Positions 1 through 7,509 of a stretch of 16,491 bases of DNA are shown piece after piece. Position numbers and translations under genes: made by a program. Source of the DNA: Fimbriimonadaceae bacterium (lineage in GTDB: Bacteria; Armatimonadota; Fimbriimonadia; Fimbriimonadales; Fimbriimonadaceae). The stretch spans positions 1 through 16,491 of the forward strand of contig JAIBBE010000115.1 of NCBI GenBank assembly GCA_019694835.1, in the 5' to 3' direction. The first letter of the stretch is position 1. Each line of letters begins with the position of its first letter. Below the pieces are notes generated by a model. It ran no database searches. It had not been told where the DNA came from and saw only the letters and a program-made list of their open reading frames with translations.

Positions 1-172
1 GAAGTTCGGCCAGTTCGCTACCGCTCATTCCGGCGTACTTTTCGCGCCAGCGATAGATCGTCTGATCGCTCACGCCGTGAGCCCGTGCAACGGACGCCAT
101 GCTCGCCCCCGCTTCAATTTCCTTCAGAATGCCGAGGATCTGATCCTCAGAGTATCGTTTCCCTTTGCTCAT
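1..172 (-). CDS. IS3-family transposase OrfA (5' part only)
   Basis: This is the N-terminal 57 residues of an IS3-type OrfA, the helix-turn-helix subunit that binds the ends of the element. It reads from an ATG at 172 leftward and is cut by the window edge. The protein starts MSKGKRYSEDQILGILKEIE, followed by an HTH with the family motif GVSDQTIYRWREKYAGM (about residues 33-49). These are hallmarks of the IS3/IS911 Tnp_1 family. OrfB, the DDE integrase made by programmed frameshift in this family, would lie to the left of the window. There is no strong Shine-Dalgarno sequence, which is common for IS3 OrfA. The family call is firm. The subgroup and whether the element is intact cannot be judged here. 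Confidence 0.88.
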   Translation of the reverse strand, partial: MSKGKRYSEDQILGILKEIEAGASMASVARAHGVSDQTIYRWREKYAGMSGSELAEL

Positions 173-230
173 TGTGTGATTCAAGACGAACCTCACACTC
201 AATCTGGGTCAGAATTCGGGGAACAGGTCA
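1..230 (-). mobile_element. Partial IS3-family insertion sequence, one terminus inside the window
   Basis: The OrfA start at 172 is preceded on the minus strand by a leader of about 58 nt. It begins TGACCTGTTCCCCGAATTC at position 230, which resembles the TG...CCCC ends of several IS3 subgroups. I place the terminus near 230 by this resemblance only. The other end, and so the inverted repeat partner and target duplication, is outside the window. Beyond 230 the sequence changes to the coding sequence of an exported protein, which the IS appears to interrupt. Confidence 0.6.
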
Positions 231-529
231 GCCGTACCGTTCACCGGATCGACCCCGTCGGCATTCGTGGAAACAACCGGGGAGCTTAGACTAATGATCC
301 CAGATACGGACTGAAAGGTCAAAACGCGACCAAGGCCCGGATCGAGAGAGTAACCAGATGCTGCTGTGCCGCCCGAGCCGCCACCCGGGTTAGGTGTTGT
401 GTTCGACGGGTTGCCCGCGCCTGAAAGGTTGTCGGTGGCATCAATCTGAACACTCGTATAGGTTTGCGCTTGCGTAGCGCCAACAGATGCAACGACAAGA
501 GCGGAAACGAGGAGTTTAGGCGATTTCAT
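209..529 (-). pseudogene. Small exported protein, probably truncated by the IS3 insertion
   Basis: I do not recognise a named family. The ATG at 529 is preceded by GGAGGG (539-544) at good spacing. The first 22 residues form a signal peptide, with basic MKSPK, then a hydrophobic core, then a TQA-Q cleavage region. The mature part is Ser/Thr/Gly/Asn-rich and contains GRVLTFQSVSGIISL. This is the style of PEP-CTERM-like secreted beta proteins, which end in a sorting tail. Only about 106 codons remain. The reading frame passes into the inferred IS end at about 230 and stops on a TGA within it (209-211), giving the tail DLFPEF. No sorting signal is present, which fits loss of the 3' part. An alternative is that the gene naturally ends here and the similarity of 230 to an IS end is chance. 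Upstream in-frame ATG at 652 lacks signal-peptide logic and is rejected. Confidence 0.6.
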
Positions 530-591
530 GGTAACTTGCCCTCCACAAGTAGTAATGGCCGAAAACACGGCATTAAGCAAATCTCCTTCAC

Positions 592-621
592 AGTATAGTG
601 GAGAAAGGTGGTTTCCGTAAA
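592..621 (-). promoter_or_regulatory. Possible sigma70-like promoter for the small exported protein
   Basis: On the minus strand TATACT (592-597) lies 18 nt after TTTACG (616-621), about 60 nt ahead of the ATG at 529. The -10 is a good match and the -35 a weak one. It is placed in the only gap upstream of this gene. Confidence 0.3.
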
Positions 622-670
622 TCACATTCTTCCGATCACAAGAAACTGGCAATTTCCCGGGAGTGCATCG

Positions 671-695
671 TGCCCTGGCTCAGCGAGCCAGGGCA
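671..695 (-). terminator. GC-rich hairpin after the dockerin-protein gene
   Basis: TGCCCTGGCTC - AGC - GAGCCAGGGCA forms a perfect 11-bp stem with a 3-nt loop, 17 nt past the stop codon of the gene ending at 712. No U-tract follows on the minus strand, so it is not a classic intrinsic terminator. It may pause transcription or protect the 3' end. Confidence 0.5.
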
Positions 696-711
696 ACCAT
701 TCGCGCTTAAT

Positions 712-3591
712 CTACTCGTCTCCGGTGAGGCCGTAGTTAGCGCTCAGGATCGCGTAGTCGGCGATGTCGATGCAGTCGTCACCGTTGAGATCAGCAGCGG
801 GGAGGTAGCCTCCGTCGCCTAGGCATAGGTTGTACGACGCCGAGACCATGGCGTAGTCGGCGATGCCGACTTCGTTGTCATCGTCGCAGTCGCCGTTGAT
901 CAGGCTGGTGGTGAAGCCGGTCAGGCCTGCGGTTGAAATGTAGGTTGACGTACGCTTGCGCAGCCAATGGCTTCCCTTGACAGTGATGTCAACCGGACCG
1001 ACGATGCCGCTGGCCAGCGAGAACGCTCCCGCCGCGCCGAGGGTCACGTTGTGCGTCTCAAGCGGAACCGAATCTCCGGGGGCGAAGACCTGCAGGGTTA
1101 CCGCCTGACCCGCTTCGTCCGGATCGAACTCGCTGAGGGTGACGGTGCCCGAGACGAGCCTTGTCGCGTCGACTTCTGCCAGCGTGAATTCTCCGAGGTT
1201 CAGGCCCTCGAGATCAACCTGGCTGTACCGACTGACTGTGTGACCAATCGCGTTTGGCCGGATTTCCAATCGGTCAATGACCCGGGTGACGCTTTCGAAG
1301 TTGTGCTCGACCGGCGGATCGAAGACCAGCGCGATGGTGCCGTCCGCAATGTCGTGGACGAGTTTGGTTTGGCTGTTCGAACCGGTGATGCTGCCTAGAA
1401 GGTTCGCCGCAACCACGCCCCCGCCGCCGATATGGACGCCGTTCCGAATCTGCTTGACTCGTACGGTGATCGCGTTGGCGGGGTCGAAGTTCGAGGCCAA
1501 GTTGTATCGGTCGGCAGTCACGAAGGTCTGGTGGAGGCGGCCAACGTACTGGTTGGCGTTGCCGTCGAGGTCTCCGTAGAGGTACGTGTCGAGGCGGGAC
1601 ATGGCCGGCGGTCCATTTTCTCCACCCACTGCGGACACGGTTATCTGTAAGGAGAGCGTATTTGTCGCATCAGCCCGAACTCCACTTCCGATGTTGACGT
1701 CTTGGACGTTCGTCAGACCCCCGAAGGGATGGACGGTCACTTGGTCGCCATAGCCATTAAACTGGACTCCCTTCTCTTTGACCCCAAACCACGCCCCAGT
1801 GGGTCGATCGACATCGAAACTGGTAACACCAGTGGCTGTGACCTCAAACTCCTGAATGTAGTTCTTATCGTCGGGATCCTCAGACTCGATTGGACCGAAG
1901 TCAAATGAGATTCCTCGATGAACCGCGTCGAGACAGAATCGAGTAAACACCCACTGATGCGTTATTGGATCTTTGTGCATGTTATAGGCCCAGCGCGGAC
2001 AGGTTGGTGTCGGGCAAGGCTTGGAACCAGCGGCCGCGCCAGTCGACGACGACAAGACCTGTCCGTTCACGCTGATCTCTCGGATGTTGACGGGGCCATC
2101 GGTAACGTTGGAGAAGTCGTAGTCATAGCGAATGACCCCCGATCCAATTCCAACTGAATTGACCGTTCCAAGAACCACTTGATCGGTGCCGTTGAGGCGC
2201 CCCCTAAACGTTCCGCGAATGGAACGGCCAGGAAGGGAGAAGTCCGGTGAGTCGACGACCTCGACACTGGCCGTAAGAGCCTCGCCAACGGGTACCACGA
2301 TGCCCTGGTTCGGGCCGGTGAGGTTCACGTCAACGCCGCCTCCGATGCGAGGTGCGATAGAAGCGTTTCCCACCTCGCCGACTGGAAATCCGCCTACCGT
2401 GGGACAACAAAGCCAGAGTTTGAGCAACGCGTAGTCGACCATCGAGTCGTCCTGCACCAACATATCGAATCCGCCATAGTAGCTCGGATCGGTGAACCTG
2501 TCCATCAAACTCGTACCGGCGGGAGAGCCAATGCCTGCGGGAAGGTTGCCCAGGTCGAAGCTGAAAGTGCGAGCGGGGTCGCCGACATTCCAGGTTCCAA
2601 GGGCTGCGGGCAGGTTTGCCAGGTTGGCGCCCCAACCGAACGTGGGTCCGGTGGCGGGTAGCCCGAGGTAGACCACATCGTTGTTGCTCCCACCTGCCGA
2701 CGCCTGCATTTTCGTGATCACCTCTGCCTTGAGGACTCCGCAGGAAATCGGCAATCCAGTCCAAGAAACACCCACGTGCTTGTTCCCGGTAGCGTCGTCA
2801 AAACCCTTCCACGGCGATGCAGGATATGCCGCATTGAGGGCTGCACTGCGAATGGCAAAGTCCGGTACCCCAGTTGTCGAAAAGTTGTCGGCAATTCCCC
2901 TTCGATAGTAGCGCGGCCGGTATGGAACTAGGCAAAAATCGTCCATACAGACAGGTTGACCACCACCACGGTCAAGCATCACGGCCTCGATGCGCTTCAA
3001 GCTAAATGCTTCTGATTTCCAAGGGTGACGAGCCAGCAACTGACCGTTCACAAAGGTTTCCGCGAGGTCGTTGTCGAGGTCAATGATGCACAGAATGTCG
3101 GCCCAGCCAGGCGAGAAGGATAGGCTACCCGGCCCTCCGCCGACTGGTACGCCGCCGGACCCCTGCAGTGACCCCGATTCGTACCACGAGACCGTCGATT
3201 GGGCGACCCGAAGTTGCAGGCTGTAGTCTTCTCCCAGCAAATACTGGTTGAGTAGTCGAATGTCAGCGATTTGCGGAAACGGCCCCGTGTTTGCAAGCAT
3301 TACCGAGGCATGAAAGGCATACTTGCCTGTGGTGAAACCCGAGAGGGTCTTGAGCACGGGTCCCCCGTCAACCAAAATGCCGTTCGACCCATTGCGAGCA
3401 CACCCGCTTGTGACGGTAATGTTGTAGGTGCCTGTAAGGTATGACTCCCAGCCTCCCTGCGGTACAAGTGGGCCTTCCGGGTAGCTATCAAAACCATCCT
3501 TCCACCAAGCGGCCGAAGCCGTCGGGGCGGTGCCAAGCATGGCGACTGTGGCGAGCAGTATTTGCAGCGAGTACTTGAAATTCAATGTCAT
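712..3591 (-). CDS. Large secreted protein with C-terminal dockerin-like Ca-binding module
   Basis: This is an exported, probably cell-surface or extracellular, beta-rich protein of unknown substrate. Residues 1-27 are a signal peptide ending TASA before AWW. About 30-230 reads like a LamG/concanavalin-type beta sandwich (GFDSYPEG..., FVNGQLL, MDDFCLVPY). Long Gly/Val/Asn-rich beta regions follow. Residues 813-899 form a further beta domain (VSGTVTLSEFDPDEAG ... ITVKGSHWLRK). The C-terminus has two EF-like loops, D901-x-D-x-D...D912 and D934-x-N-x-D...D945, each followed by an ADYA helix. This is the pattern of a type I dockerin, which in cellulosomes binds cohesin. No cohesin gene is in the window, and many non-cellulosomal bacteria carry such modules. 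Start: GGAGG (3593-3597) is only 1 nt from the ATG at 3591 but 7 nt from an in-frame TTG at 3585-3583, so TTG may be the real start, removing two residues. It lies 55 nt downstream of the SARP-type regulator gene, same strand, behind a possible operator. Confidence 0.85.
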   Translation of the reverse strand: MTLNFKYSLQILLATVAMLGTAPTASAAWWKDGFDSYPEGPLVPQGGWESYLTGTYNITVTSGCARNGSNGILVDGGPVLKTLSGFTTGKYAFHASVMLANTGPFPQIADIRLLNQYLLGEDYSLQLRVAQSTVSWYESGSLQGSGGVPVGGGPGSLSFSPGWADILCIIDLDNDLAETFVNGQLLARHPWKSEAFSLKRIEAVMLDRGGGQPVCMDDFCLVPYRPRYYRRGIADNFSTTGVPDFAIRSAALNAAYPASPWKGFDDATGNKHVGVSWTGLPISCGVLKAEVITKMQASAGGSNNDVVYLGLPATGPTFGWGANLANLPAALGTWNVGDPARTFSFDLGNLPAGIGSPAGTSLMDRFTDPSYYGGFDMLVQDDSMVDYALLKLWLCCPTVGGFPVGEVGNASIAPRIGGGVDVNLTGPNQGIVVPVGEALTASVEVVDSPDFSLPGRSIRGTFRGRLNGTDQVVLGTVNSVGIGSGVIRYDYDFSNVTDGPVNIREISVNGQVLSSSTGAAAGSKPCPTPTCPRWAYNMHKDPITHQWVFTRFCLDAVHRGISFDFGPIESEDPDDKNYIQEFEVTATGVTSFDVDRPTGAWFGVKEKGVQFNGYGDQVTVHPFGGLTNVQDVNIGSGVRADATNTLSLQITVSAVGGENGPPAMSRLDTYLYGDLDGNANQYVGRLHQTFVTADRYNLASNFDPANAITVRVKQIRNGVHIGGGGVVAANLLGSITGSNSQTKLVHDIADGTIALVFDPPVEHNFESVTRVIDRLEIRPNAIGHTVSRYSQVDLEGLNLGEFTLAEVDATRLVSGTVTLSEFDPDEAGQAVTLQVFAPGDSVPLETHNVTLGAAGAFSLASGIVGPVDITVKGSHWLRKRTSTYISTAGLTGFTTSLINGDCDDDNEVGIADYAMVSASYNLCLGDGGYLPAADLNGDDCIDIADYAILSANYGLTGDE

Positions 3592-3604
3592 TCCTCCTTT
3601 GCTG

Positions 3605-3643
3605 CAGCTACCTTACAACAGCTACCGTGACAAGATCGTGACG
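3605..3643 (-). promoter_or_regulatory. Possible SARP-type operator and -10 upstream of the dockerin-protein gene
   Basis: On the plus strand CGTGACA (3626-3632) and CGTGACG (3637-3643) are near-identical heptamers with a 4-bp spacer, an 11-bp period. Read in the minus direction, the repeats are followed after 8 nt by TGTAAG (3612-3617), a 4/6 match to TATAAT. Known SARP regulators bind heptamer direct repeats with about this period, 8 bp ahead of the -10. Transcription from here would give a leader of about 20 nt carrying the GGAGG. A second direct repeat, GGTAGCTG on the minus strand (3619-3626 and 3605-3612, period 14), overlaps the same stretch. The operator role is inferred. Confidence 0.35.
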
Positions 3644-3646
3644 AAC

Positions 3647-6631
3647 CTAAATCGAGCCCCGTCCAAACCGAATCGTCGTTTCCGCCCGCACAAAGAAGTC
3701 TTGCACCGGAGGATCATCGGGCTCGAGGTCGGCCGCGAGATGCGTGGGGACGTGCATGAAGTCCGGTACCTGCTCCTGGTGCTTATGACGCACGGTAACG
3801 CCATGTCGAAAACCAACTCGTTGGGACAGTTCGTAACCCTCGCAGGCCAGGTCCTCGTGGCCGAGATGAAACAGGGCGCAGCCGACGATATAGAGGGCTA
3901 CCGAGCATTCGGCACGGGCCCCAGGGCGTACAGCCCCAAACTCAGGTGAGCACATCAAGCGGGCGGCTTCGTCCATGCGATCGAGACAAAGCAGGCACCA
4001 CGCTTGCGTGAGCTGGGCAGCGGTTGCGTAGATCGCGACCCCCGACTGCCCGGCGGCCCGCTGAGCCTCTTTTGCCACGACGAGGGCCGCGTCAAAGTGG
4101 CCCAAGTCCATGTGGTTATCGGCGATGCCGAGTAGGAGGACGGGGTAGAGGCGCTTCGAATTCGCTCGCTGGGCCTGCGACAGCGCGTCCTGGAGCACTT
4201 GAATGGCCTCCTCATTCCGGTCGACCATCCGGTAGGCGGCAGCAAGGTTTGACAAGGTCGCAATTCGAAGGTGCCCCGCCGACCACTCTCCGCTCCCGAC
4301 CGCAGACTCCAGCAAGCCTGCGGAGCGGGATAGGGTTGCCAGCGCCTCATTTACATCGATTTCCCGTGTATCGCTCGGCATGATATGGGTCATCGCCCAT
4401 ATGTTGAGCGCCGCCGCCAAGTCAATCGGGTTGCCCTGCCCTTCAAACACCGGAATGGCCTTCTTAAGCCATCGGCGAGCCTCTTGCTGGTAGGTCAGGT
4501 ATGTATTGAGCTGGGCGAGTACTGTGAAGCCGCAAGCCATGTCATGATCGCTCACTCCGGTCGAATCGGTGGCAGCCTCCACAAGTTTGGTCACGCGCTC
4601 CACCCATTCGATGTTGTGTCGCCGCATGGCGAAAAAGGTGCCGAGGTAAAAGCCACACTTGATTGCTTTTGCCAGCCCCTCACCGGAAGCAAGGGCGTGA
4701 TCGGCGAGTTGGCGGAAATGGTCGAGTTCACGCTCGGCACTTTCGAAGGCTTGGGCAGATTGAGGTCCCTGGAACTCCCAGCGAAGCTGACCTGCTAAGG
4801 CATGGCAATAATCCAGGAGTCGAGCCCGGGTCTCGCTTTCCCATCCCCTCTCACGCAGCCGCTCAAGGCCAAAGGTTCGCAACGGGATCAGCATTCGGAA
4901 TCGCACGGCGTCGGATGCACTGCTGCGCTCCAAGAGCGACGATCGGGTCAATTCGAGGAGGCATTCTTGGACATCTCCACCGTGCAGCGCTTCCGCCAAC
5001 TCAAGGCTGAAGTCACCCCGGCAAATCGCGAGCCGACAAAACAGCTCTTGCGCGGTGGGTGTGAGGAGATCGTAGCTCCACCTGGTTGCACGCTCAAGCG
5101 ATGAGTGCCGTTCGGAGGACGATGCCCCTACTGCCGTCACTCTGAAGCGCTCTCCTTGCAGCTTCTTAAGAATCTGCGCGGGAGACATGAGCGCGACGTG
5201 GCTGGCAGCCAACGTGATGGCAAGAGGCAGCCCATCCATCGCCCCACAAATCTCGGCGATGGCGGTTGCGTTTTGGGAGCTGAGTTCGAAACTGGGATCG
5301 GCGTCCTTCGCCTTTAACACGAACAGTCCCACAGCAGGATTTAGCACGAGCGCACTCAACGTCTCGTTGCTGTTTGGGGTCCGGAAGGGAGGGAGTGCCA
5401 ATTGTCTCTCTCCCGGGATTGAGAGAGGAGCGCGCGAGGTCAAGAGAATCCGGCCAGGCTGATCGGCGCGTACCCAACTCGAGATCACGCCGCTGATCGC
5501 TGGAAGTAGGTGCTCCGCGTTGTCGAGGATCAAGAGAACTGGGTGCTGGCTCAACTGCCTCCTTACTCGATCCACGGCGTCTGGTGCGTTCGGTTCTGGC
5601 AGTTCCAATGCGCGAGCCACGAGGCCAACAACACTCCGGACCTCGCGAGCCGCCGACAGTTCGACGAACCGGACGGTCATGACCTCGGCGAGTTTCTCCG
5701 CCACCGCATGAGCCAGGGTCGTCTTTCCGCACCCGCCCGCACCGACTAGGGTCCAAAGTCGGGGCCCGGCGACATCCTGCACTTCGAGGAGAATCGAATT
5801 GACTTCGTCATCGCGCCCCAGCACCCAGCCACGCGATGTCTGGAACCCAAGCGCTTCCCGGTTTGAACTCCTCGGCCGCCGGTGATTGCTTGGCCCGGAT
5901 TGGCCCAGTTGCTCGATCGCCTGGATCGCTTGTTCCGAGGGGTACTCGCCCCAATGATCCAAAAGAAGCTGTTCGAGGATCTCGAACTGGCGGAGTGCCT
6001 CTGACGTTCTTCCGTCTGCACCCAAGGAGCGGATCAGGGCAATATGGACGTCCTCCCGCAGGGGAACGACCCGCAAGGCGGCCCGGCCGATTTCAGTCGC
6101 GAGACCTGCATTTCCTGAACTGGCGAGGACCTCAATGAGGTGGGTGACGGTCTTGCAGTAGATCTCTTCGAATGCGAGTTGATGCGGCAGCGTCCACGAC
6201 GCCTCCAGGCCCTCGAGCAGGGGGCCCCGAACCAAGCCAATCGCACGCTGAAGTTCGCTGGATCGGATCGAACGATCATCGAGAGCTTGGGCCCGATCGA
6301 CGAGGGCTTGGAACGAAAGGAGATCGGTTTCTACAGTGGATGGATTCAGCCAGACATACTGCCTGTCACCGCCAAGGGGGCCGTTGGGATCGTCGGGCAG
6401 ACCCAGCTGCTTTCGTAGCGAATACAGAGCGGTACGCAGGCTCGAACGCGCTTGGTCGGGCTCGTCCTCGGGCCAGATCGTCGCCGCGACTTCTTCGCGC
6501 GAGACAGGACGTGGCATGGCGACCGAGAGATACGCCAAAACCTCTCCCGCCGAGCGGGAGCGGAATTTACGGATGGGAGGCTCTTTCCCCTTGACCGCTT
6601 CGAGATAGCCGAACAGCCTAATGCCAAGCAT
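3647..6631 (-). CDS. AfsR/SARP-family transcriptional regulator: wHTH-BTAD-NB-ARC-TPR
   Basis: This is a large STAND-type signal-transducing regulator, likely cytoplasmic and ATP-switched. Residues about 1-97 form an OmpR-like winged helix (VSREEVAATIWPEDEPDQAR, SLRTALYSLRKQLG). About 98-245 is the BTAD (ETDLLSFQALVDRA ... FEEIYCKTVTHL ... EALRQFEILEQLL). The NB-ARC ATPase follows, with Walker A GAGGCGKTT (297-305), Walker B VLLILDN (365-371), LLTSR (396-400) and the GLPLA motif (467-471). About 560-950 is helical TPR-like repeat, for example LSNLAAAYRMVDRNEEAIQV. All ATPase motifs look intact, and 994 aa is typical of AfsR-like proteins. The ATG at 6631 has no clear Shine-Dalgarno, but the wHTH begins right there. 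It is divergent from a GNAT gene (86-bp gap) and lies just upstream of the dockerin-protein gene, a plausible target. The inducing ligand is unknown. Confidence 0.9.
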   Translation of the reverse strand: MLGIRLFGYLEAVKGKEPPIRKFRSRSAGEVLAYLSVAMPRPVSREEVAATIWPEDEPDQARSSLRTALYSLRKQLGLPDDPNGPLGGDRQYVWLNPSTVETDLLSFQALVDRAQALDDRSIRSSELQRAIGLVRGPLLEGLEASWTLPHQLAFEEIYCKTVTHLIEVLASSGNAGLATEIGRAALRVVPLREDVHIALIRSLGADGRTSEALRQFEILEQLLLDHWGEYPSEQAIQAIEQLGQSGPSNHRRPRSSNREALGFQTSRGWVLGRDDEVNSILLEVQDVAGPRLWTLVGAGGCGKTTLAHAVAEKLAEVMTVRFVELSAAREVRSVVGLVARALELPEPNAPDAVDRVRRQLSQHPVLLILDNAEHLLPAISGVISSWVRADQPGRILLTSRAPLSIPGERQLALPPFRTPNSNETLSALVLNPAVGLFVLKAKDADPSFELSSQNATAIAEICGAMDGLPLAITLAASHVALMSPAQILKKLQGERFRVTAVGASSSERHSSLERATRWSYDLLTPTAQELFCRLAICRGDFSLELAEALHGGDVQECLLELTRSSLLERSSASDAVRFRMLIPLRTFGLERLRERGWESETRARLLDYCHALAGQLRWEFQGPQSAQAFESAERELDHFRQLADHALASGEGLAKAIKCGFYLGTFFAMRRHNIEWVERVTKLVEAATDSTGVSDHDMACGFTVLAQLNTYLTYQQEARRWLKKAIPVFEGQGNPIDLAAALNIWAMTHIMPSDTREIDVNEALATLSRSAGLLESAVGSGEWSAGHLRIATLSNLAAAYRMVDRNEEAIQVLQDALSQAQRANSKRLYPVLLLGIADNHMDLGHFDAALVVAKEAQRAAGQSGVAIYATAAQLTQAWCLLCLDRMDEAARLMCSPEFGAVRPGARAECSVALYIVGCALFHLGHEDLACEGYELSQRVGFRHGVTVRHKHQEQVPDFMHVPTHLAADLEPDDPPVQDFFVRAETTIRFGRGSI

Positions 6632-6717
6632 CGCAACAGTGAATGAAGTACGGATCGAATGTTACAATATTTTTGACCTAGCCCCTTTGCACATCTGATG
6701 ATTAGGGGTAGAAACTC

Positions 6718-7509
6718 ATGATGACTGCGGCTGAATCAAGTAGCCTGGCCTGGACAGCAGCCAAGTTCGCCCTACCCGGGCACCAAGTTTGGGAGAGGCC
6801 CTTTGCGCGTTGGGGCTTGTCATATCGACCTGCGGGTGTGAAAGCGGTCGTTGGGTGCCACTTTGACCCAGATTCGGTTGCCGAGCAGGTCGACGAGATC
6901 CTGCGGTGCTTTCAGGATGCAGACGAGCCGGCCAACTGGACTCTCGGCCCCTCATCCACACCCATCGACTTGTCGAAACACCTGCGCCGTGAACGACGCC
7001 TGATGGGTCCGATGTTCTTGATTGGAATGGAACTTGACCTCGTGCGGTGGGAACCCGAGAAAGTCAGCCTGACGACGGAGCTTCTCCGGGACCTTGAGTC
7101 GATTAGCCCCGACGAACACCCGACGATGACGTGGTTTCCGAAGGCTCAACGGGCCGACGGTCTGTTGATGCTTCGCGAACTGGTCTCGCGTGGTGCCGCT
7201 TTTCCGTTCGGCAGCACCATCGATGGTGAGCTGGCCAGCGCGATGACGCTCTTCGTCCACGAAGAGATCGCCGGGGTCTATGACGTTGTTACGAGGCCCG
7301 AGTTCAGAAACAGGGGCGCGGCGACAGCCGTTCTCACCATGGCGCTAGCTTTTGCCCGTGAGCGAGGCTGTCGCGTCGCTGCTCTACAGAGCCACAAAAA
7401 GGCGGTCGGCCTCTACGAACGGATGGGATTCGTAGAGACCGGGATATTCAAGAGCATGTACTATTCCAAGCCTCGATTGGCGAAAGACCGAGAAGCTCGG
7501 TTGCTCTAG
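6718..7509 (+). CDS. GNAT-family N-acetyltransferase, two-part
   Basis: The C-terminal half (about 140-255) is a GNAT fold. The acetyl-CoA pyrophosphate loop is RNRGAA (197-202), within VVTRPEFRNRGAATAVLTMA. The typical late motif AVGLYERMGFVETG (229-242) is followed by a Tyr-rich end (MYYS). Such enzymes move acetyl from acetyl-CoA to an amine, but the substrate cannot be read from sequence. The N-terminal 135 residues have no motif I recognise. They may be a degenerate second GNAT lobe, as in two-domain GNATs. The start is ATG ATG at 6718, with AGGGG (6704-6708) 9 nt upstream. The gene is divergent from the SARP-type regulator. Its stop TAG overlaps the stop of the convergent parvulin gene within one CTAG. 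Confidence 0.85.
   Translation: MMTAAESSSLAWTAAKFALPGHQVWERPFARWGLSYRPAGVKAVVGCHFDPDSVAEQVDEILRCFQDADEPANWTLGPSSTPIDLSKHLRRERRLMGPMFLIGMELDLVRWEPEKVSLTTELLRDLESISPDEHPTMTWFPKAQRADGLLMLRELVSRGAAFPFGSTIDGELASAMTLFVHEEIAGVYDVVTRPEFRNRGAATAVLTMALAFARERGCRVAALQSHKKAVGLYERMGFVETGIFKSMYYSKPRLAKDREARLL

Noticed and set aside
530..652. Longer form of the small exported protein starting at 652
   Set aside because: The extra 41 residues are not signal-like and would bury the real signal peptide; the ATG at 529 has a strong GGAGGG.
6661..6702. Plus-strand promoter TTGACC / GATGAT for the GNAT gene
   Set aside because: Transcription would start at or after the AGGGG ribosome site, so it cannot be the working promoter for that start.
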